Shown in pieces: positions 24,535 to 37,009 of a stretch of DNA of 64,000 bases. The notes under the pieces are model-generated. The model made no database searches. It was not told the origin of the DNA and was given only the letters and a program-made list of their open reading frames with translations. Within the stretch, counting starts at the first letter, position 1, and every line of letters begins with the position of its first letter. The stretch comes from Sipunculus nudus (taxonomy: Eukaryota; Annelida; Sipuncula; Golfingiida; Sipunculidae): contig CM049307.1 of the NCBI GenBank assembly GCA_026874595.1, positions 38,604,862 to 38,668,861 of the forward strand. Reading direction: 5' to 3'. Both the position numbers and the translations under genes were made by a program.

Positions 24535-27500
24535 CTCAATGGCCTGTTCCCGAAATTCCTTAAAATTTCAAAAGATTCCGTTCAGGATTGCTTGATTTCT
24601 GTTGTGAACAAACACGCACCACACACAAACGGGGATACACGCACACCTTCCTGTCGGAGGCAATAACAGAGACAAGTCAGTTTTTTGTGAGGGCGAAATG
24701 CTGCGGGGGAGGATGGGGATAAATGAGTAAAGCAGACCGTGATGTCAGGGATGCAACGAAATACGTCCTCCGATACGCCATAAATCTGTGATGTGGTAAA
24801 CATGATAAGGACGTCTGTAATAGGTAATTATGTTCTTTGGACACGGAAAACATCCCTTCAGATCCCAATCAGGTTAACTTCGACAGTGAACTTGTAACGA
24901 AACAATCGATTAACCACCAAGTCACTCCAGGTCAACATGATGATATCTTCTCCGAGCGATGCTTGTAGATAACTATTGTCTTGTTTTATTGTTCTCATAT
25001 ATACCATCTTCGCAGTGACATATGACTGATAACTGATTAATCATAATATCCTGGTCTAAGAAAGATAAAACATAGGATTATAACTGACAGAAAAGATGTG
25101 TTATAGTTTCTTTAGCCCAATATTGATCAAGTATTTATTTATCTTTCAGCTACACTGACTGGTTAAATTAAGTGTCCGTATATCTAAATTTTCATTGACT
25201 AGAAATGTATAATGTGAACGTATTGTATCTCTAAAATTTGAACGAATGTATTTTTAACATTGTACCTATAACATGAATTCATATTGTAGAACAGAACACT
25301 TTTAAATGAGTGGATAACAACTAGAAAAGTAACATTTCTCCTAATGTTTTGTTGACGAAACGGTAAGTGAAGAAGAACAGTCTTTGACATAGGCCGACCC
25401 AGTACAGCGTCTCTGTCATCTGTCTGTGTGATGATTATCACCTATCCCACACGATGTGGTGTCTGGTGTTTATGCCCAAGTGGCCACGGAGGTGAAAAGA
25501 GCACCGCTTAATGCGCCCTCTAGTCATCCGTAAGAAGTCATTACCGATCGATATGGAGCATAAAAGGATCTAAATGGAGAGCGTTATCATATCTGTACGG
25601 TTGTATTTATAAACCTGACTGTTTCATAAATGCAGCACAACAATTGCCAGATTCAAATACTACGTCTATCATGTAAATGGAAATGTAAATGGGTCCCTTG
25701 ACAGCAAAACTGGGCTAAGTAGAGGGAAGTTTCCTATATATCTGAAGACAACTCGCTAGTTACTTGTGCCACAGGTATTCGCATATTCTTCTACATATGT
25801 TCTTTTTAGATCAGTTTACTATCACGGGAAACTAACAATCGAAGCAGAATATTTTAACTCTGTCAATTTTTGCTGTTAGTAACTTCACTCAGAATTATAG
25901 GAAAGGCTAATGCTGAAATTTGTGGAGAGATTAATCTGGATCATCGTCCCAATGTAGGAGTTTCAAAGGATTCTTGACATTGAGTAAATGGAAAATTTGT
26001 TTGTTCCCGCAGAAGGCTAGATCGTCGACATTTAAAAGTCCGTCGTTATCCTAAAGACCGTCGTCATTCAAAAATTTTAGGGAACTTTAACAGGAAATTT
26101 TCAAAGTTTCCACTGTGTGCAAAGTGAACAATATGACCTAATTGAAGCTTTGTTCTGTTTCCAGAGCAGACTTGTGATGCAACCGTCGAGCTCATGAACC
26201 GTGCAACACATTCTCTTGGCTTGGATTAATATACTCCCTTGGTTTTCGTTAGCATCCGCGTCAGCCTCGTTATATTATCCGCATTCGTTTTAAACCGAAA
26301 TCTACGTACAATGTCAAAATAAAGGACCGGAGCTGCTTTGGCGGATGTCTGCGGTCTTCAAATGCTTGTTTTAGTAGACACTGAACCTGTTTTGGACCAC
26401 AGCGTCTCTATGCAAAAAAATAAACAAGGTCCTCTTTAAGCAAATCCTGGTGCGTACATACAAGCGACATATACCTATTGGTCGCACTGGTCCCTCATTT
26501 GGGTTCGCATTGTTCCCATTTAGAAACTGAAATTCTATAAAAAAAAAATCAGCATGACTAGTCCCGTAATTACAGAGACACGGATCCCATACAATGACAT
26601 TTTGCTTGTCCGTGATAAGTACAATTATTGTATACAGTTACACAATATTTTACGAAGACTGAGTGTTCGCCTTTTGTGAAGTATTTTACTTCTTACTAAA
26701 AACTCCATTTATATGCATGGAATAAGATATACCGGCAAGGAAGAGCATGGTTTATCCAATAAAGTTCGAATAAAAACAATTGGTACAAAGTACTTTCAAA
26801 TCAAAACATGTCAAGTTTGGTGTGAGCTCAATTGTTCTCCATTCTAAGGGCGTGCCTTTTGAAGACACATCTCAGGATAACGTGTAACAGTGTGTATTTC
26901 GGGCACCTGACTATGTCGCTGTCTTCAGAGAAAAAAAAATGGATTTGGGTCCTCTGAAAAACGCATTTCATATTAGCCTAAGAAACAAGATTAAAGACCC
27001 AAGATGTAAAAAGGGCCACGTGATGTTGCAGCAGATCTTTGGAACTGTCTTCCACAGGACCCAGAACCATTTCACATGCTGGTCTGCTCCATTCGGACCA
27101 GTCTGGAGGCTGGTCTATTCACTCAATCATGCTATCTTTGATGGTTCTTTTCCTCCTGCCTTCAAGCAGACTCTTTCTCGGTTTTGTGGTGCCGTATAAT
27201 TTGATTAACCTAACTACATTGCTGTGTTTATTATTAGTTTCACAAATCCCGTCGATTCATTTTACAATTTTATGCAAATAGTAAAAATGACAACTCACAA
27301 ATTACTTTAATCAAGATTGGTGGTTCTACATTGGCGAGTCAGTCCAATAAATCAAGGATAGAACATTGTTGCATGAAACCAGCCATTTATCTTTGAAAAT
27401 TGTCATCACATAAGATAAACGAACTCCCGAACGAACTTTCGAGTGTTAACTTGTTATATTTTACTGTTAGCAGAGACTCCGAGAAAAGTTTTAACGGCTT

Positions 27501-27953
27501 TGTACAAAAGATTAATTAATTTTCAGCTTTGAACCAGATTCTTGCCTATCAAATTTATTTTTTTTATTACTACTTTACAAAGAGTCAGTGTCAAGTACAT
27601 GGCATGGTTTGATTCCCAGAAAGACCACCATATCGGCAGTGAAAACCCTATCCTATAGCATGAAGTACTGACAGAACAATAAACGTATAGAATACGGGTC
27701 ATAGGATTGACATTCCATCAAATGTTTGTCACACGTCATTCAGAAAATTCAGTATCTGACTGATCTGAAGAGTGATCGGCATGAAGCTCAGATGTACAAC
27801 GTTGATTGGATAAACACTAATTCAGACTCCTGTGATAATTAAGATATATGTGTGCCTTCTCAATATGTAACATATTAAACTACGATTAATTTTACGCATT
27901 CCTTTAATGCGGATAAAATGTATGAATGTGCAGTATAGATAACTTATATCCAC

Positions 27954-27954
<1 letters not shown>
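24533..27954. other. Unique DNA, no gene recognised
   Basis: A small diverged triplet of about 20-bp units built on CGTCGT lies at 26021-26078. A plus-strand ATG frame at 26939-27199 (86 codons) has no recognisable domain. Nothing else is supported. Confidence 0.45.
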
Positions 27955-28000
<46 letters not shown>

Positions 28001-28046
28001 TATATATATTTATATATATATATATTATATAATATATATATATATA
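27955..28046. repeat. Compound (TA)n microsatellite
   Basis: A 92-bp TA-rich tract broken by ACAT, TTTA and TTATATAAT interruptions. Confidence 0.95.
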
Positions 28047-31000
28047 CATTCATTATACCTACATTATGAAACTTGACAGTAAAAGATTAAGAAACCAGCT
28101 GCTTGAATCGATACAGTAACCTACAGGCACTCTGCATCACTCACCAATCATTGACATTCAGATTTTTCACATATATACAATGATTTAAGTCAATGCTTTT
28201 ATGCAGAGGACGCTTTTTCTCGAGGCATTTGCTGATAAACACATTTAATCCTAGAGAAACCTGTATGATGTATACAATTGAGCTTGATCCCTCAGCCGAC
28301 ACCATTCTTTTAAAAAAAGTTTGCCGGACGAGTCATGGTCCGACAAAAATTCTGCAGGATGATAGGTCGGATACGTAACACAACCGCATAAAAAGAATCA
28401 TTTCTTCATAATACCTGAAGTTTGACTCTATGCGCAACCGCAACTGTGCCGTAAAAGAAGTTTCAGCTTTAAATAAATACATCCATTATCTGTTTTAAGA
28501 TTTTGTTGGTCCTTTGTTGGTCCATACACACTGTATTCATCTTCCACAATGACCTCAAGTATTCGCAAAATAAACACGATTCTTCAAAATAAAACAGCCC
28601 ACGTTCAAAATCATCAGTGCTATATCGAACCATGTACCGCAACCGGGTGTATTTGGATGCGATCTTGGGCTTGCCGAGGTGATACGGAGATACGGGAAAA
28701 TGTATCACCGGTAATGTCTGAAAACGGACAGTGTAGTTAATAAGACAGACAAATTATTTAGATCACATTTTAACAGCGCCTATGTTTGCTTATTTACTGA
28801 GATGAGCTGCTGCCACCAACCCATGTAAGCCTCTCTGTCGTTTGAGATTAGGGGAAACTATAATCCAGTTATACAGCAAGCTTCTCTGACGTCTACTTCA
28901 TGAATAATGAAGAGGCCTGCATGTATTCGGGCTGAAATAACAGCTGCCAATCAAATCTAAGGAATAAAATGCAAACAATACACTGTTCACACGCCGTCTG
29001 AACAAGAACACATGTATCAGAAACGGGACAAGCTTATTTGATTGATAAAATTATCAATACCTTCCCGGCAATGCGAAACGTTTGATCACAACACTGCTCC
29101 AGACGTTCGAGAAAAACAAGTATACGCAAGTCACTTGATTGGTTCAATTGCCTTATTCATTATTCATGGAACAGACAACAGAAAGGGTAGCGGAATCAAG
29201 GTCTGTGAAAGCCTTTAGCCACACATCTGGTAGTATGAAGATGGCCACAACGTATTGCAGTAGACTATGGTCTCAGGACCATAATAAATAAGCTACTGTA
29301 ACCTTTCGTTGTATTTTTGTTATATAGGTTTCTTTAATATAGATTTAAAATGTATGAAATATCAGTATCTCTGTTCATTATTTTGTTTTACCTAGTGTAT
29401 TAATACCTTATCGTTAATATATGTTATATATTATATATATGTTTATACCTATATATTATATGTTATATATATATACATGTTTATATATATATATATATAT
29501 ACCTCAAACTGATATTTTGCTGTTAAAAGTTATGTTAATTGTGTGGCTTGTTTTTTAGACGTTTGCTATTTTAATATATTAAATAAGTGATTATAATACA
29601 GGTTAAGGGCCAACAAATTAGCCTTTGTTTTTAGCTGAATGTATCATCTTGGCAAATATTCCATGACTTAGATAAACCTAGAATATAGGATCATGATGGT
29701 CTAGAATCTTGTTATGGTCCTTACAGGAATATACCAATGCTTGTCATGTATGACAAAAAACCGTAAACGCCTATTTTTGTGGTTCAAATAATATAATACA
29801 GGTTCTATCCAAATCACGTTCTGGATATATTAGAGTGAGACGTATCATTAACTCAAAAATTCCAGGAGTCACATTTTGCGTGTCGGCCTTAAAGGCGTTT
29901 GTTCAAGTTGAGTGAACATTTCTGTGGTGTGGCCAACAAGATGATTCAATCATAAACAATTTATTTCCCATGGGTTAATACAGATTAGTGTGGTGTACAA
30001 GTCTGATCTTTTATCACAAACTGGTTTATGGCTTGACACTTGAATATTGTCCTCATAATTAATATCGCAATGAGTGACCATAGTTCGGCTACTGTCGAGA
30101 ATTTTATGCTTTATTAAACAAACGTATGAACCTGTAAGCCATTTCCGTTCAATCACGCTCGAGGTAGACGTACAAATGGACAGATAAAATGATTTCTTTT
30201 TTCTCGGAAAGAAATACTGGTATTCTTGAAATCGACCCATATCTGAATCAGACATTCCAAAAGGGGTACAGGCAGGTTTTCCTGAATACATAGTATTCTT
30301 TGAAATTATAAAATACAGAAATATGATAGTTCTGGTGGTGAAGGAATCAATTATAAAAGTCCTTGAAATATTCACGAGTCTCGAGCAGGAAATGAATATA
30401 TCTGTACACAGTGGGAATATCGTCCATTCAGACCGACAACAGAGTCAAGGAATCCCTCGTGGCTCAAATTTATTTTTGTAACATATTAGAGAGATTTATT
30501 GCTATTGTTTAATTCACGCCGACATGACCCTTAGTCTCACGAAGGCAGGATTTGCCATCACTTATTCTATATCACTTCTAATATAATGTATAACCCATGT
30601 CCAAAATACCCGAAGTTTTATATACGGCGCTCAGGTTAATATGAATGATTTATCTTGAAAATAAATCTCCCAGATAAAGTATATATATAACAACATTATC
30701 TTCTTAATCTGTGAGCCAAAAGCTTTAGAGCCAACACAATGCAGAGATTTCATAAACTGGGCTATCATTCCCGTAAGCGGGCTGTCCCTGTGCCACACAC
30801 ATTTAATCAATGTGTGCGGAGAAAAAGATAACATGTTTTTTTTTCAAAGAAATTTAAATGAAGTCTTTCTTTTAAGTATATATTTGCTTTTGATCTTTTC
30901 ACGTTAAGAGTTTAACAGTAATCCGATAATAGATCATCCCATGATATCAAACTACATTATCAATATGTCGTGTTCATGAGATATTGAAAGAAAGCTAGCC

Positions 31001-31539
31001 CTGTGACGTAATCAGTGATAATATGTTGAATACATCAAGTGAAATAGATTGAGACTATTAAGTTTTAAATATGGTTAACGAAACGCCAAATACTGATGAG
31101 ACGATTAAATAGCATTGATTCAACAGCGACCACTAACAAATCTTCCTTTAATTGTTTGTTAGTAGCAGGAATAATTAAAGGTTGTGAACACAAACTGGGA
31201 TATAGCCTTTGGTTTATATATTAGCCCAGATCCCGAATGCGAGAGTCTACCCTTGCTGATCTGCTCAATCTGCCTATCATTTTTAAGGTTTGGGATTATG
31301 TCTTTATTACACGATCGGGTTAAAAACTGGACCTTGCTATCCTTAATCCTCATTCCGTTTCCACTTCTCTCACATGGAACTAAATGTTAAGGGGATATTG
31401 TATTTGTAGTCTGCAACGACTACTTATTAATTTTACTTTGATAAATGTTATCATGCCATTTACCTTTCAGGAAACAAAGCAGTCCTATATATACAAACAC
31501 GAAATAGGCGCAATATTGAATCTAAAAATTACGTAATCA
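28047..31539. other. Mostly unique DNA, no gene recognised
   Basis: The interval contains the TA-rich tract at 29417-29501. The longest frame (29950-30375, minus) uses a non-ATG start, is AT-rich, and is about as long as the longest expected by chance. A minus-strand frame at 31159-31353 has a vaguely transposon-like look but no motif I can name. Confidence 0.45.
29417..29501. repeat. Imperfect TA-rich microsatellite
   Basis: TA units interspersed with ATGTTTATA and ATGTTATATA words, ending in a 20-bp pure TA run. Confidence 0.85.
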
Positions 31540-31884
31540 TTGCTTGCCGGAAATAGAAGATTCCTGCAAGCATGTTGGTCAGTTGCGTAAGTCTGTTTGT
31601 CACGATGTTTGTCGCGACGTTTCTCAGTACGCTGCTGGCCACAATTTTGCAGTAATCTCTTGTAAACATTTACAGTTGATAGATAATCAAAAGTTCTGAA
31701 AGCCTATTGTTTATGGTCAACAAAGGTCCAAGGTCAAGGTCATCGAAAAACGTCGAAATATTATTTTCATCATTACTTTGTCAATATTGGTCCTATCTGC
31801 ACAAACTTAGACTCATTTGATTCCTTTGCGTCATCTTCATAACATGGTCTATAGTCATCTTGTCTTAACTTTGTGTCGGTATGT

Positions 31885-32743
31885 TGTTACAGATGTCTTT
31901 TACTGTGTGACACGGGCGTTACTCGTGTTGTAGCGGCCTCGCCTGGCCGGGTGTTGCACTCTCAGTTTAATCCGTACTGGTTGAACTCTCGCTGTCGTGC
32001 TAGTCTGGGGCTTTCTCGCCTGGCCGAGCCGGGCCGGCTAACGTGTGAACCCTGACATGTATAGCACAGCGTTCTTTTTCTAGATGTTTCCTGTGATGCG
32101 TGTTTACTGTGTATCATGTTAGATCCTTTGCATAGTTCGAGAAATGGAAGGTTCTCGGCTTGAGTTGGGAAGTTATAAATAGGGGGCTGTGATTTAGAGC
32201 CGAAAGAGAGGTGAGAGAATATTCTTGCGGACACAGAAGAGTGGGACCTTTTCCGATACATGCAGCAGTTAGAGAATTTCTTCAAATTTTGAGGGATTTT
32301 ATGTAGTCTCCAGTTTGCCTTTCGGATCACTGCCAGGATATCAGTTTTGGATAACAGCAGATTGATTTTGTAATTACATTGGACTGTTATTCTCCGAGAA
32401 GATTTGAATGAACTTTTCATCCGGCTTATACATTTTAAAGGACTTATCGCTGTGACAGTGGTGGTATCCAGATACTGTGTACTTTGTTTATTTTAATGTG
32501 TGATTGTATTGATTTGCTGTTATACTGCTGTTATAATGTGTAATTGTATTGATTCAGTGTATTGTAATGTAAGGGTTGTTTTAAGAATAAATTATAGTTA
32601 TTTGTTAACAAAAAACCACTGACTTCTTTATTCATTGCCCTAGACATTTCACGCTGCCTGGTGTTACAGAATCTGATTTTTTTCCATTACAAAATTTATG
32701 TTCATCACGCATACGTTATCTGTTGATATTAGGTTCCGTAACA
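31885..32743 (+). mobile_element. Solo-LTR-like element, copy 3 (859 bp)
   Basis: It begins TGTTACAGATG and ends TTCCGTAACA. A perfect TATA box, TATAAAT, lies at 32174-32180 and AATAAA at 32586-32591, about 410 bp apart, as in copies 1 and 2. The flanks are ATGT on the left and ATAT on the right. Alternatively, TATGT on the left matches TATGT starting three bases beyond the CA on the right. The sequence it interrupts can be read from neighbouring tandem units (about TCAGTATGTCTGTC), which shows a real insertion. It lacks internal retrotransposon genes. An antisense frame at 31962-32420 is a by-product, and its counterpart in copy 2 contains a stop. Confidence 0.8.
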
Positions 32744-33531
32744 ATATATGTCTGCCAGATCTCCTCAATTTTGCCTTCTTGCTGGTTCTTGTGTCTTACA
32801 TATAGCATTCTACAGGCCGCAGATTTGCAGGAATCCTCATGAAACGATTCATCTTAGGTCTTGCACTAATATCTCGAGAATGATTTTTCTTTTTCGGGAA
32901 ATAGTAACAAGGAATTACATAATCTATAGCTTATTTCCTTCTTCCGAGTCTTCTCCATAACTTTTTTAAGTCATCTGGTCTCAACCTTGTGTCACTGTCT
33001 GTTTGTCAATTGTTTTCAATTTCGCCTGTTTGCTGGTTCTTGCGTCTTTTATATAGCATTCTACAGGCCACAGATTTGCAGGAATCCTTTTGAAACTGGC
33101 ACGTCTTATGTCTTACACTTATATCTCGAAGGTGGTTTTTCATTTTCGGGATATGGCCGCTAGGGGCGCTGCAAACAAACCACTACAACATATCTTTATT
33201 TTGGCCATATACTAAAAACTATTAATCTTAATTACATAAACTATAGCTTATTATCTTCCTCTGGGTCTGCTTCATAACGTGATCAAGTCATCTGGTCTCA
33301 ACTTCCTGTCACTTTATCAGTATGTCTGTCACTTCAAAACACTTCAAAATGTAACTATCCTCATAAGTTTTTCAATTCTGGTTTTATCTCCATAACTTTG
33401 GCTCATTCTTTATCTTCGTCTACTACATTACTCAGTCTAGTTAACTGGTCTCAATTTTGTATCATTTGGTCAGTATGTCTGTCTGTCTGTTGTCACGGGG
33501 TGACATAAAAGCGGACTGTCCAGCTGGTGAA

Positions 33532-33607
33532 GCTTGATTTGCTAGCGAAGCGGTTGGTACGCCGGACTTGTGCGCCACCGTTATGGTTTCGAATCCCGGA
33601 TCGTCCG
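33532..33607 (+). repeat. tRNA-like unit, SINE head inside the tandem element
   Basis: An A-box TAGCGAAGCGGTTGGTACGC (from 33543) and a B-box-like GGTTTCGAATCCC (33585-33597) lie 42 bp apart. The T-arm, with TTCGAATC, is well preserved, apart from one extra T. The anticodon arm does not fold cleanly, so it is a tRNA-derived relic rather than a gene. It interrupts the array between GTATGTCTGTC and CAGATGTCCTCAA, blocks that lie close together in the neighbouring unit. A small hairpin, GTCACGGGGTGAC, lies just upstream at 33493-33505. Confidence 0.55.
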
Positions 33608-34958
33608 GTGTCAGATGTCCTCAAATTCGCCTTCTTGTTGTTTCTTTTGTAAAACATATAGCATTCTACAGGCCACAGTTTAGCAGAAATCACTTTGTAA
33701 CTTACACATATTGTATATCGGAACGATTTCTGTAAACAATCTAGTTTTAAATAGGTGAAAGTTCATGGTCAAGGGCATTAAAACATGTCAATATCTTATT
33801 TTTCTTATAACTTTGTCAATATTGATCAAATCTTCACAAAATGTGGCGTATTTTCTTTCTCTTTGTCTTCTTTATGACATTATCTAGTTATTTGTCTTCC
33901 TCATTAAAGTTTTTCCGTCACATCTTTGTCAAAAACAATCACAGCCACATTAACTGTACCACATTTTTCGTCACACTGCCCTCATTGACTTTGACCTTGG
34001 TACTACTGTTTGTCTGAATTCCGGCAAGTGCGTGACCTCTGATCGTCTTGTTTATCAGTCAAACTGATACATGACAGGAGTTCATCTTGTATCCCAAATA
34101 TCACAAATAAACGTAATATTTATTAAAATGGTGTGTGAAGCGGTACATATTAGAAATCAAAAGATCCCTGAAATTCCTCCTTCTTAAAATAAAGGTGAAA
34201 TAAGATATATCTGGTGTGTTTAAGTGTAAGCATTAAAAATACTCAGCTTTACTTGAACATTGTTCACATTACTAGAAGTGTTTGAAGAACAGGCATTAAA
34301 TCGATTGCTGGACGGTATACACCTTTTTGCATTCCATGAAATGCCTCCTATACTTTAAACCAGACATTCAGGCATTTATAAAACTTACAATGATGTAGAT
34401 GTAGTACATGTATATATGCACGTAAAGAAAGGCATCGTTTATCATCATAGCAATTTTAGCGGAAGTTAGGGTTGTTCTTTATCACTATAACATTCAGAGC
34501 GCTGCTTTGGCATTTTCCGGTGGAGACTATGTCAGTCGGGTACCGGGGAGACAATTGGTACCGCATGACTATTTGGATGATCTAGCAGGGTCCTTTCCTT
34601 AGCTTCATTTCTACGTCTGTCTTAAGATCAATGTCCTACTTGTACGGTGACAAATTGGCAGTAAACTCTGCTTTGCGACCGTCTGCGCTGGCTGTATGGC
34701 TGAGGGTCAGATAGAGAGAAAGAAAATGATGAATCTCTGCTTCGAGCCACATACTTATCTCGATCGGAGAGGCTTCCCGGCAGAGACCGCCCGGCGCAGG
34801 ACGGAGGCGCCCGCCGAGAGGCCAAATTTGTTCGCGTGCCATTAGGGCATTTGTCACAGTAGGTCAAAGGTCAGTCTATCGGGAATCCCTTATACTATGA
34901 AACACTCTGTTTCTGTCTATGAATCAGGATGCCTGTGTTAGTTTTCAGGTACGGGATT

Positions 34959-34976
34959 AAAAAAAAAAAAAAAAAA
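34959..34976. repeat. Poly-A run, 18 bases
   Basis: A homopolymer after TACGGGATT. It could be a simple-sequence run or the tail of a retroposed sequence lying to its left. No target duplication is obvious. Confidence 0.9.
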
Positions 34977-35071
34977 GAAACGCCCTCCCGCGTGTTTCTC
35001 GCGAATGATGCTGCCTCAAGAGAATAATGTTACCTAAACATGGCCATTCCATCACTATGTCAATCTCTGAT

Positions 35072-35157
35072 TTGACTGTTGTTACATAAGAAAATGTCAT
35101 TTAAAACGTGAGCATTGACTGTTGTAACATAAATAATGTCATATAAAACGTGAGCCA
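35072..35157. repeat. Two-copy tandem repeat, 43-bp unit
   Basis: TTGACTGTTGTTACATAA at 35072 recurs as TTGACTGTTGTAACATAA at 35115. Both units end in AAAACGTGAGC, and there are a few mismatches between them. Confidence 0.85.
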
Positions 35158-37009
35158 TTTCCGAGAGCTTCTAAATCTAAACTTTTTACGTAATCGGAGT
35201 ATTCAAGAAAACCCTGACAAATTTTCATTGATTTTCATATGAATTTAAGTAAACTACAGGGTTATTTATTCTGTTTGTCGATTATATAGGCCTACGGTGC
35301 AAGTTTGCTCCTATAACCTAAATCAGGAAAACTCATGATCCCTACTTTACATTTATTAACAAAACATATTTGGTTGGACAGGGTGTATCTAGCTGTGTCA
35401 TAATCCGGGAAGTCATCCCTTTCATATAACAAAGAGTATTATGACCCTAAATAAACCGACATATCACAGTCTACGATCTTAGTTTAATCGCACTTGTACC
35501 ACACCACTTTAGACATGATAATTTATATATCAACCTTGTGAACTGACGCATAAAGTTGTATCAAACTTTTTTTTTCTGATAAAATATGAAAAAGTAAAGA
35601 CCAGCTTCAAAAGGGAAAGGAAATATAGCCTGTCGTTCCTTCAGCCGGTGTCCAATTTCTCTTATCAACCCTAGTTATCATGGATCGGGAGATTTCAGAT
35701 GGTACGGCGGCAACCTTATTGTAAAGTAAGGCGTTAAAAAATATCAATAATATCTTGTTGTTGAGATTTTATCGATTCTTCCAATTCCACTGTGAAAATC
35801 TTTACATGTGCAGTAAGAAGATGAATGCTGGTTTATAAATAAACTGTCAATATATCATATAGATAAAACGTGCTCTACCAACTGATTCCCCACTGGGACA
35901 ACAATTTTATATTTCTGAATCATTTTGCAAAGACCTTATATAAAAGGCAAAGTGGCAAACTTTTGTGCTTATTTTAGTTCCCTTCAGTCAAACTCAGTAT
36001 GTGAACAATAAGTTTAAAAGCGTTGTTTTTGCCTAAACGGATTTCAGAGTTGACAGTCCTCTCATGTCTTCATTGGTCGAAACCAGATGAACTAAAGGGC
36101 CTTTCTTATTCCCAAGCCCCGATAGTCTAGAGCTTTCAAAAATCTTCACCTCTGTATAAGCACGGACTGCAAAACACAGTCGATGTGGCAAAAATATAAG
36201 GAGCGAGTTTATTTTTTATATGCTTGCCCAGAGAAATCATGGTAAAAATACCTCAGCAGAAGGAAATAAGTGAAGAAAACATTATTTTTGCATCTGCATA
36301 CTGCCAATCGTAATTATTCTATTATCGCGAATTGGTAATTAACAGAATTTGCAAGCAAATAATCCAATCATGTAATTTTAAAATCCACCAATGCTAAATA
36401 GCAGCATATATTACGGTAACATCATAACACAATAGGGGGACATACAGACAGACGTGTAGTTGTTTGAAATGTATATGAATAAATGTCATTTTGATTTATA
36501 CACTTTCATAATTTCATTGGATCAATCGTCGTCAGTTCATTGACAAATACACTTCATGCGATACCTGCTCCAAAACCCTTTTCGAATCCTGTAGGTTTTT
36601 TACCTCCCAGTCTCTCTATACTGCTCTTGGGTGGTTACCGTTTTGCGTACAAATTAAAAATCGGATGTCCCAGATCGCATTTCGAAATCTTGATATACTG
36701 TTCGTTAATAAAATTCCACCTTTCTATTGCTTTCATATAAATCAAAAGACCGAGGGGTACGTCTATTATCGACTGTGATCCATATTGTGCTTTTAGTTTG
36801 GAAAACAACGTGTGTCAAAACACCATTTCAGTATCGGGCTAGCTTAGGTCACGAAATGTGGAACTTCTACTTACTAGGCACAATAATTTGCAGCTTTTCC
36901 TAAGATAATTGTTGAAAGTCATTACACACATTATTTATCTAATATTTTCCTTAACATTATAACACAGAAAAGTCGAATTATTATTTCAAATCATTTTCAG
37001 AAAGCTCGC

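Larger units (their letters stand above)
31540..34030. mobile_element. Diverged tandem-repeat element with inverted ends, cut by an LTR and a tRNA-like insert
   Basis: Several blocks recur within this span. ATAGCATTCTACAGGCC occurs near 32803, 33053 and 33657. TCATCTGGTCTCAA and relatives occur near 31855, 32971, 33288 and 33440. ACTTTGTCAATATTG occurs near 31777 and 33810. The outer parts are inverted: CTTGCCGGAA near 31543 against TTCCGGCAAG near 34019, and CCAAGGTCAAGGTCA near 31729 against TTGACTTTGACCTTGG near 33985. I infer a non-autonomous element of about 1.6 kb before insertion of the LTR at 31885-32743. The layout recalls tandem-core bivalve elements such as pearl, but I cannot establish homology. 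Confidence 0.6.
34031..37009. other. Unique DNA with a CpG-rich patch and an A-run
   Basis: CpG-dense sequence lies at 34740-34850 (CGCCCGGCGCAGGACGG). Two overlapping minus-strand frames are open there, neither with a recognisable domain. An 18-base A-run at 34959-34976 follows, which might be the tail of an old retrocopy. A 43-bp two-copy repeat lies at 35072-35157. Nothing else is supported. Confidence 0.45.

Noticed and set aside
26939-27199. 86-codon ATG frame
   Set aside because: No recognisable domain, and nothing in sequence or context supports a gene.
27600-27620. GGTTTGATTCCC as a B-box of another tRNA-like unit
   Set aside because: No A-box at the required distance upstream.
29950-30375. 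141-codon frame on the minus strand
   Set aside because: Non-ATG start, AT-rich composition, no motif; about one frame of this length is expected by chance.
31091-31103. ACTGATGAGACG as a hammerhead-ribozyme core
   Set aside because: No GAAA at a workable distance and no stems; the same holds for other CTGATGA words near 18550, 54770 and 63297.
31159-31353. Minus-strand frame with a transposon-like look
   Set aside because: No nameable motif; resemblance rests on impression only.
31962-32420. 152-codon antisense frame in LTR copy 3, with a similar antisense frame in copy 1
   Set aside because: The similarity follows from nucleotide identity of the LTRs, and the counterpart in copy 2 contains a stop.
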